Part shown: positions 47,612-61,045 of the stretch, piece by piece
Numbering within the stretch: the first letter of the stretch is position 1
How the letters are laid out: every line of letters begins with the position of its first letter
Notes under the pieces: generated by a model
Told to the model about the DNA's origin: nothing
Seen by the model: the letters and a program-made list of their open reading frames with translations, nothing else
The model's database searches: none
Program-made: the position numbers and the translations under genes
Source: Gnetum montanum
Taxonomy: Eukaryota; Streptophyta; Gnetopsida; Gnetales; Gnetaceae
NCBI GenBank assembly: GCA_015680685.1
Contig: MNCI01020816.1
Location: 433,754 to 497,753, forward strand
DNA length: 64,000 nt
Reading direction: 5' to 3'

Positions 47612-49343
47612 TGAAACACCTAAATTTTCAAGGCATTCTTGCTTCACCAGGTTCTTGGAATTCAGGTAGCATTATGGCAGTTTGGCAGGAAATGGATGTT
47701 CTACGTTTAGACTATCAAGTTCAAAAAATTTTCTACTCCCATTGTTGACAAGCCCAACGGACTCTCCAGCTTGCCCACCTAGGTAGTTCATCCAGCTGAC
47801 TATTTACTTAGAAGCGATGTGTGGGGTTGTCGGCAGTGCTTAGGCTACGTAAAACAGTTCGGCAAGTTTTCTAGTCAAGAGGTTTGCTACGCTATGCCAT
47901 GTTATGTAGTGTAGTAGGCCTCAGAAGACAGTTGCTCAAGTGACCAAACTGTTGCAAGATGAAGTGCTACGCTATGCTACGCTACCCAGTGTAGCATAGC
48001 ATAGCAAGAGAAAAACGAGAAGGCCTAGCTTACTTAGTGATTTTAATTGCACTCAGCAAGCACCTCCGGCCTTCAAAAATAGTTACTTTGCTTAACTTTA
48101 AGTCCTTCAGGAAAGCTCCTCTTACTAGAACAGTAGTAGATCAAGCAAAAGCAGGGTATGTTGGCTACTATGCTACGCAGCATAGCACAACATAGAGATG
48201 ATGCAAGAATGACAAAATATGTCTCAAAATGCAGGATTAGAAAGTTCAAAGGCTTCACACAGTAGAGAACAAAGGTTGTAGATTGTTAGCATGATCATCA
48301 GACAAAGGTTTACAACTTAAGTGCAAATCGCAGTTAAGGCTGACAACACCTGCAATTAACTCCAATGTAAATTTCTTCTTCGAACTGGTGGCTACACTAT
48401 GCTACGCTACATAGCGTATCATAGTGTAGCACAGTGTAGCAGGTAACTACGCTACATTGGTGCGCTTCACTCCTTGTCTGCATCATTGGCACACCTGATC
48501 CTAGCATCTCTAGTTTCGACAGTGTGATAGCAGCACGGTAGGCTCATCAATCAGCTTTGCATGTCGATGCAACATGGACATGTCAACACCTTGTGGGTTT
48601 AGGACATGTGGCATCCAAATCGCATCTCTTGCATGCTCCTGGCCCTATAAATACCCCGATGAGCAATGCTCAAAGGGTTGGAAAATTTTGGTAGAGTTGG
48701 CAAAAACTGAGCAAGGTTGGCCAAAATTGTAGCTATTGGAAAATTGGCAATTCCAATGTTTGGCAAAAAATTTTAGCTTTTGATAATTGTTAGCATTTGT
48801 TGTTGGCAAACTAGAAATCCAAAAAGTTGACAAAAATTAAGCAATTGGCACTCTTGTTTGGCATTCTGCTAGCTCTTTTCTATTGCCTTTGTAGCATTTT
48901 ACATCGTTAGCTCTTGAATTCACATTCAAGCATACATTTGGATTACTTTGAATGTCTTGGTTAATTTTGGGATCTCAGTGCTTCCCAGCATCGCGCAATC
49001 GATTATATCCACCTTGGCAAAGTAAAGCCATAGTCTTGAAGCAGTGCATTTCTTAACTCTAGTTTACTTTATTCTCCTACTTAGCATTGCATTTTACATC
49101 ATTTTCATTTCCTCACATATAATAATCATTATTTTATGATATAAAAATTGTTTTTCAATTACATGTTTGCAAAAGGTTTAGTGACACTAACTAAGTCCCT
49201 GTCTAATCAACTAGACCGTTCAGGGCACCCCATTTCCATTTTATCCAGCACGGCCCTCATGCGGATTCAAGGTTAAGACTGTTCAACCGATGACCTCTCG
49301 ATGTTTCCAGCCATCGATGTTTTTGGTCGCTATAGGCATAACA
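47612..49343 (+). repeat. 3' LTR of element 4
   Basis: Starts TGAAACACCTAAATTTTC; TATA box TATAAATA at 48646-48653; palindrome groups near 47885-47915, 47965-48005 and 48390-48445. The right end is uncertain by about 10 bases (49334-49343) because the 5' LTR end is missing and no exact target duplication was found. Confidence 0.8.
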
Positions 49344-52300
49344 TAGCCCAAAATATTAAAATCATAGTTAAAGCATACCTATGACTACTTGATCTAACTG
49401 TGGGATCTTTAAGATGATCCTTTGCTTGGAGGGTCACTTTGCTATTGGTGGTGCTTCCTCCATTGGCCATTTTAAATTGGCCTTAGGTGCTTCATTAGCC
49501 TTGACACACAATTGTTGGATCCTCTTAATGTTCACTAGGAATGTAAGAGGTGCCTCCTCCATGCTATCAAGGGATTCACATTGACTAACACCAAGGTTCT
49601 TGGTGGTTATAGATAGCAAATCCTCGATGTTCTCTAGTGGTTTTTAAGCCTAGATTGTTGGATAAAGATGTTTTATCCAAGGCTTGGAGAGTTGATTTGG
49701 GTCCTAGTGCATCCATGATCCATTCCTCTTCACCACCAAGAATTCCACAAACCTCTTTAGATAGCTTGTAGAAAATGCAAAGTGCATATAGATTGTTGTA
49801 GAAGGATCCTTGTAGAGTTTGAGGATTTCTTCCTTAAGGCTATTAGCTAAGGAAGTAGCCTAGTTAAAATGATTCTCATCCATAAAGATCTTCTTGAAGG
49901 TCCATCCCTATGCAATATCAATTACCTTCTTTTGTGAGAACAAGTTAGGAAAGGTCTGAGATCTAAACAAGGGATAGGTATCCCTTGTGTCATGGTTCGT
50001 GAAGCCCTCAAAAGCAAGTCTGAAGTGATCCTTGTTGGTCCCAAACCACTCCTCAACTTCCTTATGGTGGTCAACTTCCTTCATTGGTTTGGTGGCAACT
50101 ACTATCCCATTAGCAAGAATGCCAAACAAGTCACAAAAGATAGCCACATTGATGGCAATGGCAATCGACATCCCTTGGTTTATGGTGTAGAACACATTAG
50201 CTTCCATATCAAAGGAGTCAATGATGTTCAACATCTTCATGGAAGGGATGATAGGGCTAGGTGTCATAAAGACTTCAAGCAAACCTGCAAGTGCAATGTT
50301 TGTCTAGATATTCTCAAACGCTTGTTCCCTCAACCACTTCTATGCTAGCCCCACATCACTGAAATTTAGGATGATAATATCTATGAAACATCTAATGAGA
50401 GATATAGTGACATCAGCAGAGGTGGAAGGACTTGTAAGCAAAAAATAAATGCTTAGCACCAACACAATTATGTTTAGAGCATAGAATACTGAAGATCCAT
50501 ATATCCATAAAACATTATATATAACACAGAAGATCACTCTTTTCTCATCTTTCTTCTTCTTGCTTGGTGAGGCTTACATGGGGCTTCCAGTAGTGATACC
50601 CATATCTTTGATAGCCTTGAGAGTTGTCCACCAGTTGTGTGTTATTTTGGTAGCCATACACTTCTTGTAAATAGGGTCAAACTTAGTAGGGTATTCATCA
50701 AAGTCACTTCTCAACTATTTGAAAATAACATGTTTAATCTTGGTGCCTTTAGTGAATTCACTCAACATGGTGTGGGCTATTGCCAAGGTTTGATCATTCT
50801 TGATCAAGCATTTCTCATTAACTTGGTACCTACAAGATGTGTGTAATATTGACAAGTTAGAAAAGATGACCAAATTAGATAAAATAAAGATATTAAAAAT
50901 TATAACAACCATTCTTGAAGGATTTTAGAATAAAGAGTTGGTTCCTTATGCCACCATCAGAGTATTATTCATGTTGTACCATGCATACTCTAGCATTGTC
51001 TAGATGTCTAAAAGGTACCATGCACCAACAGTATCCATTGACTCTCCTGCTACTTGGGTCTCCAGATCATCAGTTGTGAATAGAGCAACCAGATGCATAG
51101 ACCTAGGTAGTAGGCTCCCCACTATGATCACTTCCATCTTTGTAGATAAGTGTGAAAACATCATCATACTAAAGTGTTGTAGAAGATAGGCAAAGAACTC
51201 CCTTACCTTCAAATGGAACCATAGTAGTTCCTTCTTCAAATCCATGTTAGGTAGGGGGGTGTGGGCCTTGGGCTAGCCAATATAGCATATAATGCCAACC
51301 AAATCCACCATGATGAGAAGTAGCTTTAGTAGGACCTTACATGGGGAAAACATGAACACCATTAGAACCACATCTCAACACTTAGAGTTTCTTAACAAGT
51401 TTTATATATCCTAGTCAGGGGTGAGATTAGCCTCTATAAAAAGCTCTAAGATGTTTATTCAATTTTTTTTAAGGAATTCCAAAACAACATTATTGTAACC
51501 TTTTGTATCCTTTTACTTTATAAAAGCCAAAACTTCATAGTTAGAATTATGCCTTAGTCTAAACCATAAATTAACTTAGAAAAAGCATAGAAACCATAGT
51601 AAAAACTTACTAAAAATAGTAAGAGGTTCTTTTTTCTCATGAGACCAACTTAAGAATATAGTGTTCATTTTTAGGCATCCTTAAGATCATGGAAATTAAC
51701 AAGAGAAATCTCTAAGTATGTCAACAACATCCATCCCCAAAGGGGTAAAGTGCTACAACTAGAGTTTAACTTTATTAACATAATGTAGATAAAAAATTCT
51801 TTAAAACTCCATCCTAGCTCTAATTTCAATGATTTCATCAGAAAATATATCTAGAAATCATAAGCTTTTCAACTATGGCCATTACAACCAAAAACATATA
51901 ACCATTTTTACATAAAACATAGCCAATATTAGCAAAACTGAAATTGTCAACTTTAACCTCTTTTTGCATACGGTTTGGAAAAAATTCAAAAATATTCATT
52001 TAAGCTCTAAACAAAGTCTTCCACCACTATTTGAAAGATTAAATTGAGCCCTACACACCCATACTTAACAAAACATCAAAATCTCAATCGTCTATCCAGA
52101 AAAACTTTATTAATTTGGATGAAAATCTAAAAAATGGCATGAACCTTGATTACACAATTAAATTGAAACAATTTCAAATCAAATGAAACCATAACCATTA
52201 CAAAGTTTAAACATAACCATAAAAAACCGTAACATTAGATTTTTCCAAAATTAAGCAGTTTTCTGAGCAAAAAATAGACAACATTGCTTGCTTTCTTCAT

Positions 52301-52853
52301 TAAGAAAGCACAAAAAAATAAAAAATAAACGGAAAACACAAAACTTGTAAAACCTAACTTGATTTAGCCATAGATTACAGTCAAAGTATTCAAACTAGCT
52401 TCTACCCACCACAAAACACATTGAAATAAGTGGAAAGGATTTTGTTTTGACAAGTCCCTCTTCTTAAATATAAGAAAAATTGCCCCATGATCAAAATTAT
52501 AGAAAAAAGCACGAAAACAAGAAGCCTATATTTAAAAATTGAATCTACCAATGCAAAAACAACAAAATAACCATATATCTACATGAAAATGGCCAAAATA
52601 TGATGTAGGATTTCATTAGAGTTCAATTTTATCATGCCCTTTTGAGTAGAATTGACAAAAATGGCCTTTTCCTTGCTAGGAAAACATAAAAACAACTAGA
52701 AATTCATGGGAAAAAAAAGTAAAGAATGACCTACCTTGGAATAGATGAGGAAGATCCTTGAATGGAAACCACCTTAGGGAAGTTAGAGATCTTCTTGGAT
52801 GCCTCATCTAATGCCTAAATCTTTGGATTTTTGATGCTAGATTTCTTCATCAT
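49344..52853 (-). pseudogene. Antisense gene of element 3, N-terminal part
   Basis: Minus-strand ATG at 52853 (MMKKSSIKNPKI). Exon 1 is 52853-52735, 119 nt as in element 2, with donor GTAGGT. Intron 1 is about 1.4 kb. Exon 2 starts at 51335 and holds LLLIMVDLVGIICYI, where the motif I Asp is kept, then REFFAYLLQHFSMMMFSHL. Further down, 50282-49908 matches the FDINTRLFIDFFGIPSD region of element 2 exon 4 (INVAIFCDLFGILANGIVV, EVEEWFG). The gene continues to 49344, where element 4 cuts it. Frameshifts and stops are present. No TATA box was clear upstream. Confidence 0.6.
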
Positions 52854-53199
52854 GGTTGCACAATGTTGAGGAAGCTTGAAAACTAAAGAAGACTAAGTCT
52901 TTTGCATTGGCTAGGAGAAGATTCGAAGCTTTAGTATTGAAGATAGATGTTTCTTATTGCAAAAAATTATGCTAAGGCTCTCCTCTAGTTTTCTAGATGC
53001 TTGAATGATGATTTGTGATGAATTTGTGCCAAATTTGACATTAAAAACCAAATAAACCTAACGTTTCCACTCTTAACTCCTTGTTGCTAATTTCATGTAT
53101 TAGAACTCAACATAAATTAAAGTCCAAGGGGGAGAAAGTATCATCCACTTTGGAAGTAGAAGAGGAAATAACAAGTACACTAGTTTTTCTTATTTTTTT

Positions 53200-56100
53200 G
53201 AATTTTTAATCCATGGGCCCTATCTTGCACCCTCATACATGGTGTTTTGGGTTTGAAACTCCATCAATACTGGGGTTTTAATTCCTTGGACCCTTAGAAA
53301 CATGATCAAGTCTTAACCCCCATGCATAAATGCTAGGGATGTGATGCCTAGCATGGATACATGCCTCCCACCTCTTAGAACCATAAAAACCCCACTTTCT
53401 TGCCATTTTTGGTAGCTATGAGTTGCCTCATCCAACCCCAGGCTCTGAAAGGGGTTTAGACCTTATCAAAACTAGACATCTTGGGTTTTCACATTGTGGA
53501 AACCTTGCCCAGCATGGAAGAAGGGGGATAACATCTATTTTTATTGCCTAGTGCTGATCACACCTGAATCTAACCTCCAAAGTGGACCCACATGTCCTAG
53601 TAGCCCTATAGCCACCTCTGGCAGCCTTAAAACCTTGCCAAACCTACTTGAAAGTGTTTAAAGCCTTGGTATTTGATGGTTCCACACTAGGGAAGGCCTC
53701 ATCCATGCTGAGAATCCTAGGTTTAGGGTGGATGGATGGGAGGATGACCAAAACTACCTTAATCAACCACCTAGTTACCACATTTTGACCTCCATACTCC
53801 CATACATCCTCCGATAACCTAGTTTTGCATTGAAACAAGTCAATTTTTGGACTCACATATTATCCCACATTGGTTAACCCTACTCCATGCTACCTAGCAA
53901 GGAGCTAGTGTGGAGGCTTAGGGGATATAACATAAAATCATTTTCCCAACTTCAAATGACCATAGTTTTAGCATTGATAACCCTAGTACCCCTCCATGAC
54001 CTTTGGTAGTTGATAATCTTTAAAACCTAAGTCAATTTTGGTACCCTAAACCTTATCCACATTGATCACCCCCTATTCCATGCTAGCTAGCATGGATGCT
54101 TAGGGGAGTACCATAAAACTCATTTCTATCATCTAAAATATCCCTGTGACCTATCCCAAGTGACCTTTAGACCTTGGTGAAACCTTTAGATGCCTTCGAA
54201 CTTGTCAAAAATGTCAAAAGCCATCATCTCCATTTCGTCCATACTAGAGCCATCTTATCTAATATGGAGGAAAGAGAGGGTAGATGCACGAACATCAAGA
54301 AGCCTCAAAACTAAGAGATTTCATGATCAAATCTTGTCTCTTAACCTATACAATGCCCAATAGGTTCAAAACCTTGTTGAAGCCTACCAAAAGTGATCCA
54401 AAACCTAATCCCTTCATCTTCCATATTGGGAATTTCCTCTTCCATGCTAGCTAGTATGGATGGAGGGGAGGATGGTCAAAAAACCTAAGTTTTACCTCAA
54501 AATGAACTTTGGTAGACATCGCAAGCTTCCCAGGGACTCTGGCATCCAAAACTTTTCAAGGATGGCCCTTTTTCATGAGTTTCAAGATCCTCCTAGTTGG
54601 TTCCATGCTAGCTAGCAATGAGCCAAAGTTGAACAAGGGGGAGAACTCATGAAATCATTTGAAATTATTAGAAATTACCAAATTTTAGCCTTATATTTTT
54701 ACTATCAACTCTTGCAACCTTGGAAACATGCATGCATTTAGGAATGGTCAAAATTAGCCAAAAATCAACCCCTTGATACCCTCCTAGCCAGTTCCATATT
54801 AGCTAGTGTGGAGCTAATGGGGTAAGCCAAAATACTATTAGGAAACCTTTAAAATTAATCAAATTTGGCCTTGGACCTTCATGATTATTGATTCCAACAA
54901 CCTTGGAACTATACATACATAGCTAGAATTAACCTAAAATAGCAAAAAAGAAAAGAAAAAAACCCCTCTTGTCTTCCTAGCTAGTTTCATGTTGACCAGT
55001 GTGTAGCCAACATGGAACTAGAGGGGTGACCCTATAAATCACCTAGCTAATCTCCAAATTGACTAGTTTTTACATTAAACCCTATCTCTTAACCCTAACA
55101 ACCCTAGGAGCATACATGCATGGTCGATTAAGGTCAAAATTGGTCAAGATTTGGGATTTATGATTCTTCCACATAAGGACCCCCTCTTCCACATTGGCCA
55201 GTATGGAGACTAGAGGGGAGGGGACTCATTTGGAGATTATAAACACCTCATAATTACATTAGATGACCTTGCATGCACCTTAAAACCTTGTTGACACCCT
55301 ACCTTAAGAAATTGATCAAACATAGCTAAACGTTTGTCCCTTTTGATCCTCCTAGTTGGTTCCATGTTGGCCAGCATGGAGCCAATGTGGAGACAAGGGT
55401 GAACCTATAAAGCCATTCAAAAGCCCTCAAGACTACCAAATTTTCACTCTAGAGCCTTGTTGACACCTCCAAGATTCACCAAACCTCCCAAAACAAGCTT
55501 GAAATAGCCTGAAACCAACACTCCAAAGTCTTCCATGCTGAGCACCCATTTTTCCACACTAGCTAGTGTAGAGCTAGCATGGAGACAAGGAGGAACTCAA
55601 AAAACCACTTTGGGAATATCAAAACTACTAAAATTTGATCCTAAGCCCTAGTATTTGACATTGGCAACCTTGGGAAGTGACATGCATGATCAATTTTCAC
55701 TAGAATTGGCCTAGATCTAAACCTTTTGGTTCTTCCATGTTGAGTACCCCCTCCTCCACATTGGCTAGCATGGAGCCATTGTGGAGGGCCTACCTATTTA
55801 CCTTAGATAATGAATCAACACTCTAATAGAACAAGAATCTATTTCAGGGAAGCCTAAGACCTCATAGCTTGAATATTACATCGGCTTAACCTTTGTTTGG
55901 TCATTAGATTCCATTCACTACCTTCTTCCACGTTGGAGAAATCACCCAAACATGGATCAAGGAAGGTGTAACCTTTCATAGCCTTAAATAGCCTTCAAAT
56001 GTAATCAGAATCAATCAAAAACCTAGAAAATTGATGTTTATAGCCTTATGAGCCTAGAAACTTGATCAATTTGCATCATAGACCTCTTTAGAAAAAGCAA

Positions 56101-56700
56101 TCAAGATCACTCCCTCTACTGCATGCTACTCAATATGAAACCAACATGGAGACCATCTTAGAATTGGTTTAACATCCAAAACCCTAACCAAATGATGCCA
56201 AAATGCAACCAAGAGATACATAACTACCAGATCTTACTTCTAGTTGTTGATGCAACCCTATTTGATCATATTTTGACTCAATTATATGTTCTCTATATTG
56301 AGCACCCTTTCCTAACATGGAGACAAGGGGTGTGACTTCAAAACGTGCTTTTTGGTCCTTTTTGACCTTTAAAGTGATTAATTTTGATAGATCTAATCTT
56401 GGGTTTCCTTAGGAAAACCTTGGAACCTCAATTTTAATCCTTTTTATTCCCTAGAATATGTTTTCCTTGGTCTCCATCCTAGCTTCATCTTGGCTAGCAT
56501 GGAAGACACTTTTGAGCTCAACAGGAGGGTTCTAAATGTTGAAACAAGTGTCAAAAGTAGCTCATTCCCTTCCCTAGCCAACTATGTTCACATGGAGGCC
56601 ACTAGGAGCCAAAAATTAGCAATAGAAAGACTTGAAAATATATGGGTTTTTCCTACATGTTGGAGGGCACACCTTCCACACTAGCCAAAGTGGAAATAAG
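53200..56700. repeat. Degenerate ~190-bp tandem array in element 3 spacer
   Basis: A box like TCCATGCTAGCTAGYATGGAG recurs near 53883, 54078, 54441, 54601, 54791, 54987, 55187, 55360, 55544 and 55753, most gaps 160-210 bp, with shared flanks (ACCTTGACAACCTTGG, GAACTCATAAAACCA). One copy is a perfect 18-bp palindrome, CCATGCTAGCTAGCATGG, at 54078-54095. Elements 2 and 4 have only a few hundred bases at this point between the antisense ATG and the pol acceptor. Confidence 0.65.
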
Positions 56701-56750
56701 GGGGGGGGGGGGGGGGGGTGGGGGGGCGGTGGGGTGTTAAGGATGGGGGG
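56700..56750. repeat. Poly-G tract
   Basis: About 18 G then GTGGGG-type sequence. Similar runs occur at 5726-5737, 10065-10086 and 62232-62256 (with two Ns); these spots are prone to sequencing error. Confidence 0.8.
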
Positions 56751-57354
56751 TTGGTTCTAACATGGAAGCTTTAAAACCTTTTATTGATGCCCAAACTCAT
56801 CCATAGCCCTTGTAGCATGCGACCATGGCCTGATAATGCCTAAAAGTAGCAAAAATTAATAGTTTTTAATCTATATTAGCCATGTTTGATCATATGTAGC
56901 CAGCTTCTCTTGATTTAGCCTTATTACATGATGTTTTGACTCTTTTTTTGGCCATGTGTTACATTGTTAACCTTCTTGACCAAGTATGGCCCTTCATAGT
57001 CCTATATTTGCTTTATTTTCCTTATTGTAGCCTTATTTATCTTCATTTAGCCTTTTATTAGTATCAAATAGTGGGGTTTAACCTTCCTTGATCACCATCT
57101 GGCACCTTGTGAGCATGGCCTGCTATGGCCTTAAACTACCATCGTGGCTTGCTAATGTCTAAAATAGGAAAAAATGTGATCCTTGTTGATCATTCGTAGC
57201 CTTACGTCTCATACTTCCCTTTGTTTGACCTTTATTTGACCCCTATCACACTTTGTTTTCTTTTTTTTTTAACTCTATTTATAGCCTTGAATGATCCTTT
57301 TTTTTTTAACATAATTTTATAGCATTTTATCATTATTTATTCACCTTTACCTAG
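56751..57354 (+). promoter_or_regulatory. Spacer and 3' splice site before pol, element 3
   Basis: T-rich spacer with a few short-motif copies (57120-57160). Ends TTATTCACCTTTACCTAG (AG at 57353-57354), then pol. Confidence 0.55.
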
Positions 57355-57378
57355 GTGGTTGACATGTAGGATCAAATT

Positions 57379-60300
57379 ATGAGTACCTAGGGGTAGATCT
57401 GTTTACCCTTGTGACTACATGGACTGCATGATGATGCAAAATGGTATATTGACCCTTATTGCCCAGATCTTTAACTTGAGAGTCTCGTCAACAACATAGC
57501 CTTGATAGAAAAACCTCTAGAATGGCTTGAAAACCTAGTTAAAACCCTTGACTTAGAGTTGGGTGACATAACAAAAGACTCTCTAATTGAGATTCCTATC
57601 ACAACACATAGTGGTGAGGAGAAAACTTTTAAACTAAGTTCCTCACTAGAACCTCAGCAGGCTCAAGACATCACCAAGGTCCTACAATGTAATATTAAGG
57701 CCTTTTCCTAGTCATATGAAGATATGCCAAGCCTAGACACATGCCTAGTACAACACAACATCATAGTAAACCCTAGAAATAGATCAATTAAGCAAAAAGT
57801 GCACAAAATTAGACCTAATTGGCCTTGGTAGTTCATGATGAGATCTCAAACCTTTACTAAGCTGGTTTCAACATAGTGGTAGTCCCTAAGAAAAATGGAA
57901 GTATCCATATTTGTATTGATTTCCAAGACCTAAATAAAGCAACTATCAATGATGACTTCCCTCTGCCTAGTATTGATCAACTTATCGATACTATGATCAG
58001 ACATCTCTTGTTGTCCATTATGGATGGATTCTTAGGATATAACTAGATTAGGATCAACCCAGAGCACCAACTTAGCATAAACTTCATGACCTCTTAGATT
58101 ACTATTTGCTATACCATGATGCCCTTTGGCCTTAAGAACATAGGATCAACCTATCAACAAGCCATGACCTACATCTTTAGTGATTACATGCTAGGTTTAC
58201 TCAATGATTACATGGACAATATAGTCGTTATCTCCAAAGTGGCCTACAACCATGCTAATGACCTAGATCTTGTGCTTAAATAATGCCTCAAGTATGAGCT
58301 TAGGCTCAATCCCAAGAAATGTATCTTCATTGTCAAGGCTAGGAAGATGCTTGGCTTTGTATTATTTGAAGTAAGGATATCTGTCAAGCCTAATAAGATT
58401 AAGGTCATATCCAAATTAATAGCACCTATCAACCTTGAGGAGATTTGGGGACTACAAGACAGATTATTGTTTATTCATATGTTTATAGCTAGGCTCACAA
58501 ATAAGTTACAACCCATGCATCAATTGCTTAAGAAAGAGGTTCACTATGAGTAGACGGCTCAATGCCAAAGCAAGATTTGACACAACTATCAACAGCCTAT
58601 CCTCCAGAAGAGGGTAAACTATTTTATATTTACCTTGCTATCTCCAAAACATCCATTTCCATTCTACTTTGTCAAAAACATGATGATGGAGTAGAAATAA
58701 TAGTATGCTACTTGATCCATGGATTATTTGCCCATAAAACCTAATACACTAAAGTGGAGAAGTATTGTCTAGCACTAGTCTTCTCATTGAAGAAGTAGAG
58801 ACACTACCTCTTCAAAAGCCAAGTTAACATCATTTGAAAAGATAACATGCTTAGAGTCATAATGATCAATATCTATGAAAGTAGCTGAATATCTTGATGG
58901 AAAGCCATAGTCATAGAGTTTAACCTTAATTACATCTCTTAATTCTCAACTAAAGATCAAGCTATAGTCATACAACTCATAATTTTACCTATTCATGACC
59001 AAGTAGCCATAGATCTTGAATTTCCTGATGATCATATTAACACTATTAGCTAAGTACTTGAGGGCTATGATGTAGTCATGCACTTTGACAAAGCTTCAAC
59101 TAACCATGGAGCTAGTGTTGCTACCATTATAACATTTCCATTAGGTGAAATCTAATCCTTTTCCTATTGCTTTGAGTTTTCATGTACTAAGAACATAGTA
59201 GAATATGAGGATTTCATCAGAGGGATGATGGTAGCTCATGATCTAGGAATTAGACACTTAATGATCAAAGGTGATTCACAACTTGTGGTTAACTAAGTAA
59301 CTAAGGTCTATGCATGCAAAGCCAAACATTTACAAACTTAATGTGATCTAGGGAAGTAATTATACAATATATTGTAGACATTGATGTCTAATACATACCT
59401 TGAAATAAGAATGCCATAGATGATGCAATAGCAACATTGGCCCTTAGTGGTGATGCCAGATGTGTTTGGTAAGTTGTCCATCTTAACTGTGAATTATGCC
59501 ATCCCCATCATGCAGAACATTGAGGACATCTTTGTGGCTGTAGTTCATACTACTCCTACTAGGAAGTGGTATGATGGTATTAAATCTTACCTTATGCATG
59601 GTGAGTCCTCACAAGGCCTAACTACCACTCAAAAGGATGTTTTACACAAATGATCAAAGCAATATATCATTGTAAGTGATAATACATTATGTCAAAAATC
59701 CTATGATGGTTTATTGTTAAAGTGCTTGGGTGAAATTGAAGCCAGAGCAGTCCTAGAGAAGGTTCACAAGGGTATTTGTGCAGGACATATAGGACCTAGA
59801 GCTATGTCCATTAAGATTAGATAGTTAGGCTATTATTAGCCTCATATGGAAAGAAATTATTGTAGAAGGTTAAATGTTGTAACATGTGCCAACGACATAA
59901 CAACCTCATACATGTACTACCAATTGAGTTGGACACAACTCAAATAACTTGGCTATTTTAATGATGGAGGTTGGATATCATTGGACCTATAACACCTAAG
60001 TCTTCTATAGGGCATATCTTCATCATCATCATAATTGATTACTTTACTAAGTGGGTTGAATATATTCCCCTAAGGAAGACTACATCTAAAAAAGTCTGAA
60101 AATTTATCCTAGATAACATTGTAGCCTGTTTTGACATACCCATGGCCATAGTTATACACAATTGACCATAATTTAGTAGCTAAGAAATGAAGGAATTTTT
60201 TCATGACCTAGGCATTAAGCATTCTTTTACATCACTATATTACCCTCAAGACAATGGACAAGCAGAAGTAAGAAACAAGGCCATCATCAACTTGCTCAAG

Positions 60301-60807
60301 AAGATGCTCAATAATGGCAAGTGAAAATGGCATGAGCTGCATGTCCATGCACTTTGGGCCTATTGCACAACTTACTATATAGTCACTGGTGTAACCCACT
60401 ATAACTTGGTTTATGGTTCTAATGTTGTTTTACCTCTTGAATTATGTGTATTGTCACTTCGAGTGGCCCTGACTAACTTCATCAATAATGAATAAAGTAA
60501 GGAGTTGTGGATAATAGACCTAGACTCGATGGAGGAGCAATGTATGTAGGTACTTTCTCACATCAAACACTATTACGAGAGGTAGAAATGGTTGCACCAC
60601 CATAACCTGACTAGGTGTAAGATCAAGGAGCGTGACTTGGTCCTAAAAGTCATTCATGAGCATGCACAAAAATTCTTAGCCAATTGGAAAGGGCCCTTTC
60701 TTACCACCAGAGCCTATGGTAATAAAGCATTTAGAATCATTGACATGAATGGAAATGAGTTGTCCAAGCTAGTTAATCATTCCTATTTAAAGACATATTA
60801 CATGTAG
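57379..60807 (+). pseudogene. pol: pol, element 3 (heavily degenerate)
   Basis: The first ATG after the acceptor is at 57379. A spacer region is followed by RT (about 57830-58400; DLNKATINDDFPLPSIDQLI), with YMDN at 58209-58220, so one catalytic Asp is lost. RNase H follows (58560-58950), then the archaeal-type RNase H (about 59070-59430), integrase (59640-60500; WRLDIIGPITP, YYPQDNGQAEVRNKAI) and the C-terminal GPF region ending LVNHSYLKTYYM at 60807. At least three frame changes (near 58330, 58560 and between 59650 and 60590) and many stops. Integrase keeps the QDNGQAE glutamate box. Confidence 0.85.
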
Positions 60808-60834
60808 CTAATAATCATCAATAAGCAAGCTTGC

Positions 60835-61045
60835 TTTACACAACCTGCTGAGGCCTTAATTTGGTAACACAACTTGCCAAGGACTTAAACTAGTAACATG
60901 GCCTACTAGGGCCTAAAATTGATGATGTCATGACCTATCAAGGCCTTAAATTAGCACCATGATTTGCTATGATCATAAACTAACACCATGGCATACCAAG
61001 GCTTTAAATTGGTACCATGGCGCACCATGGCCCTAAACTAGCAAC
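60835..61045 (+). repeat. Short-motif cluster after integrase, element 3
   Basis: About seven units such as GCCAAGGACTTAAACTAGTA and CACCATGGCCCTAAACTAGC. Confidence 0.7.

Larger units (their letters stand above)
29385..49343 (+). mobile_element. Element 4: nested Ty3/gypsy (Tat-type) retrotransposon
   Basis: A 5' LTR (29385 into the N gap), gag-pro (31332-34964), antisense gene (39626-35541, minus), pol (40452-45784, split by a solo LTR), 3' region, polypurine tract, and 3' LTR (47612 to about 49343). It lies inside the antisense gene of element 3. Possible imperfect target duplication: GACAT before 29385 versus AACAT near 49340. A sampled 120-bp stretch of the two LTRs differs at roughly 8% of sites, so the insertion is not recent. 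Confidence 0.85.
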
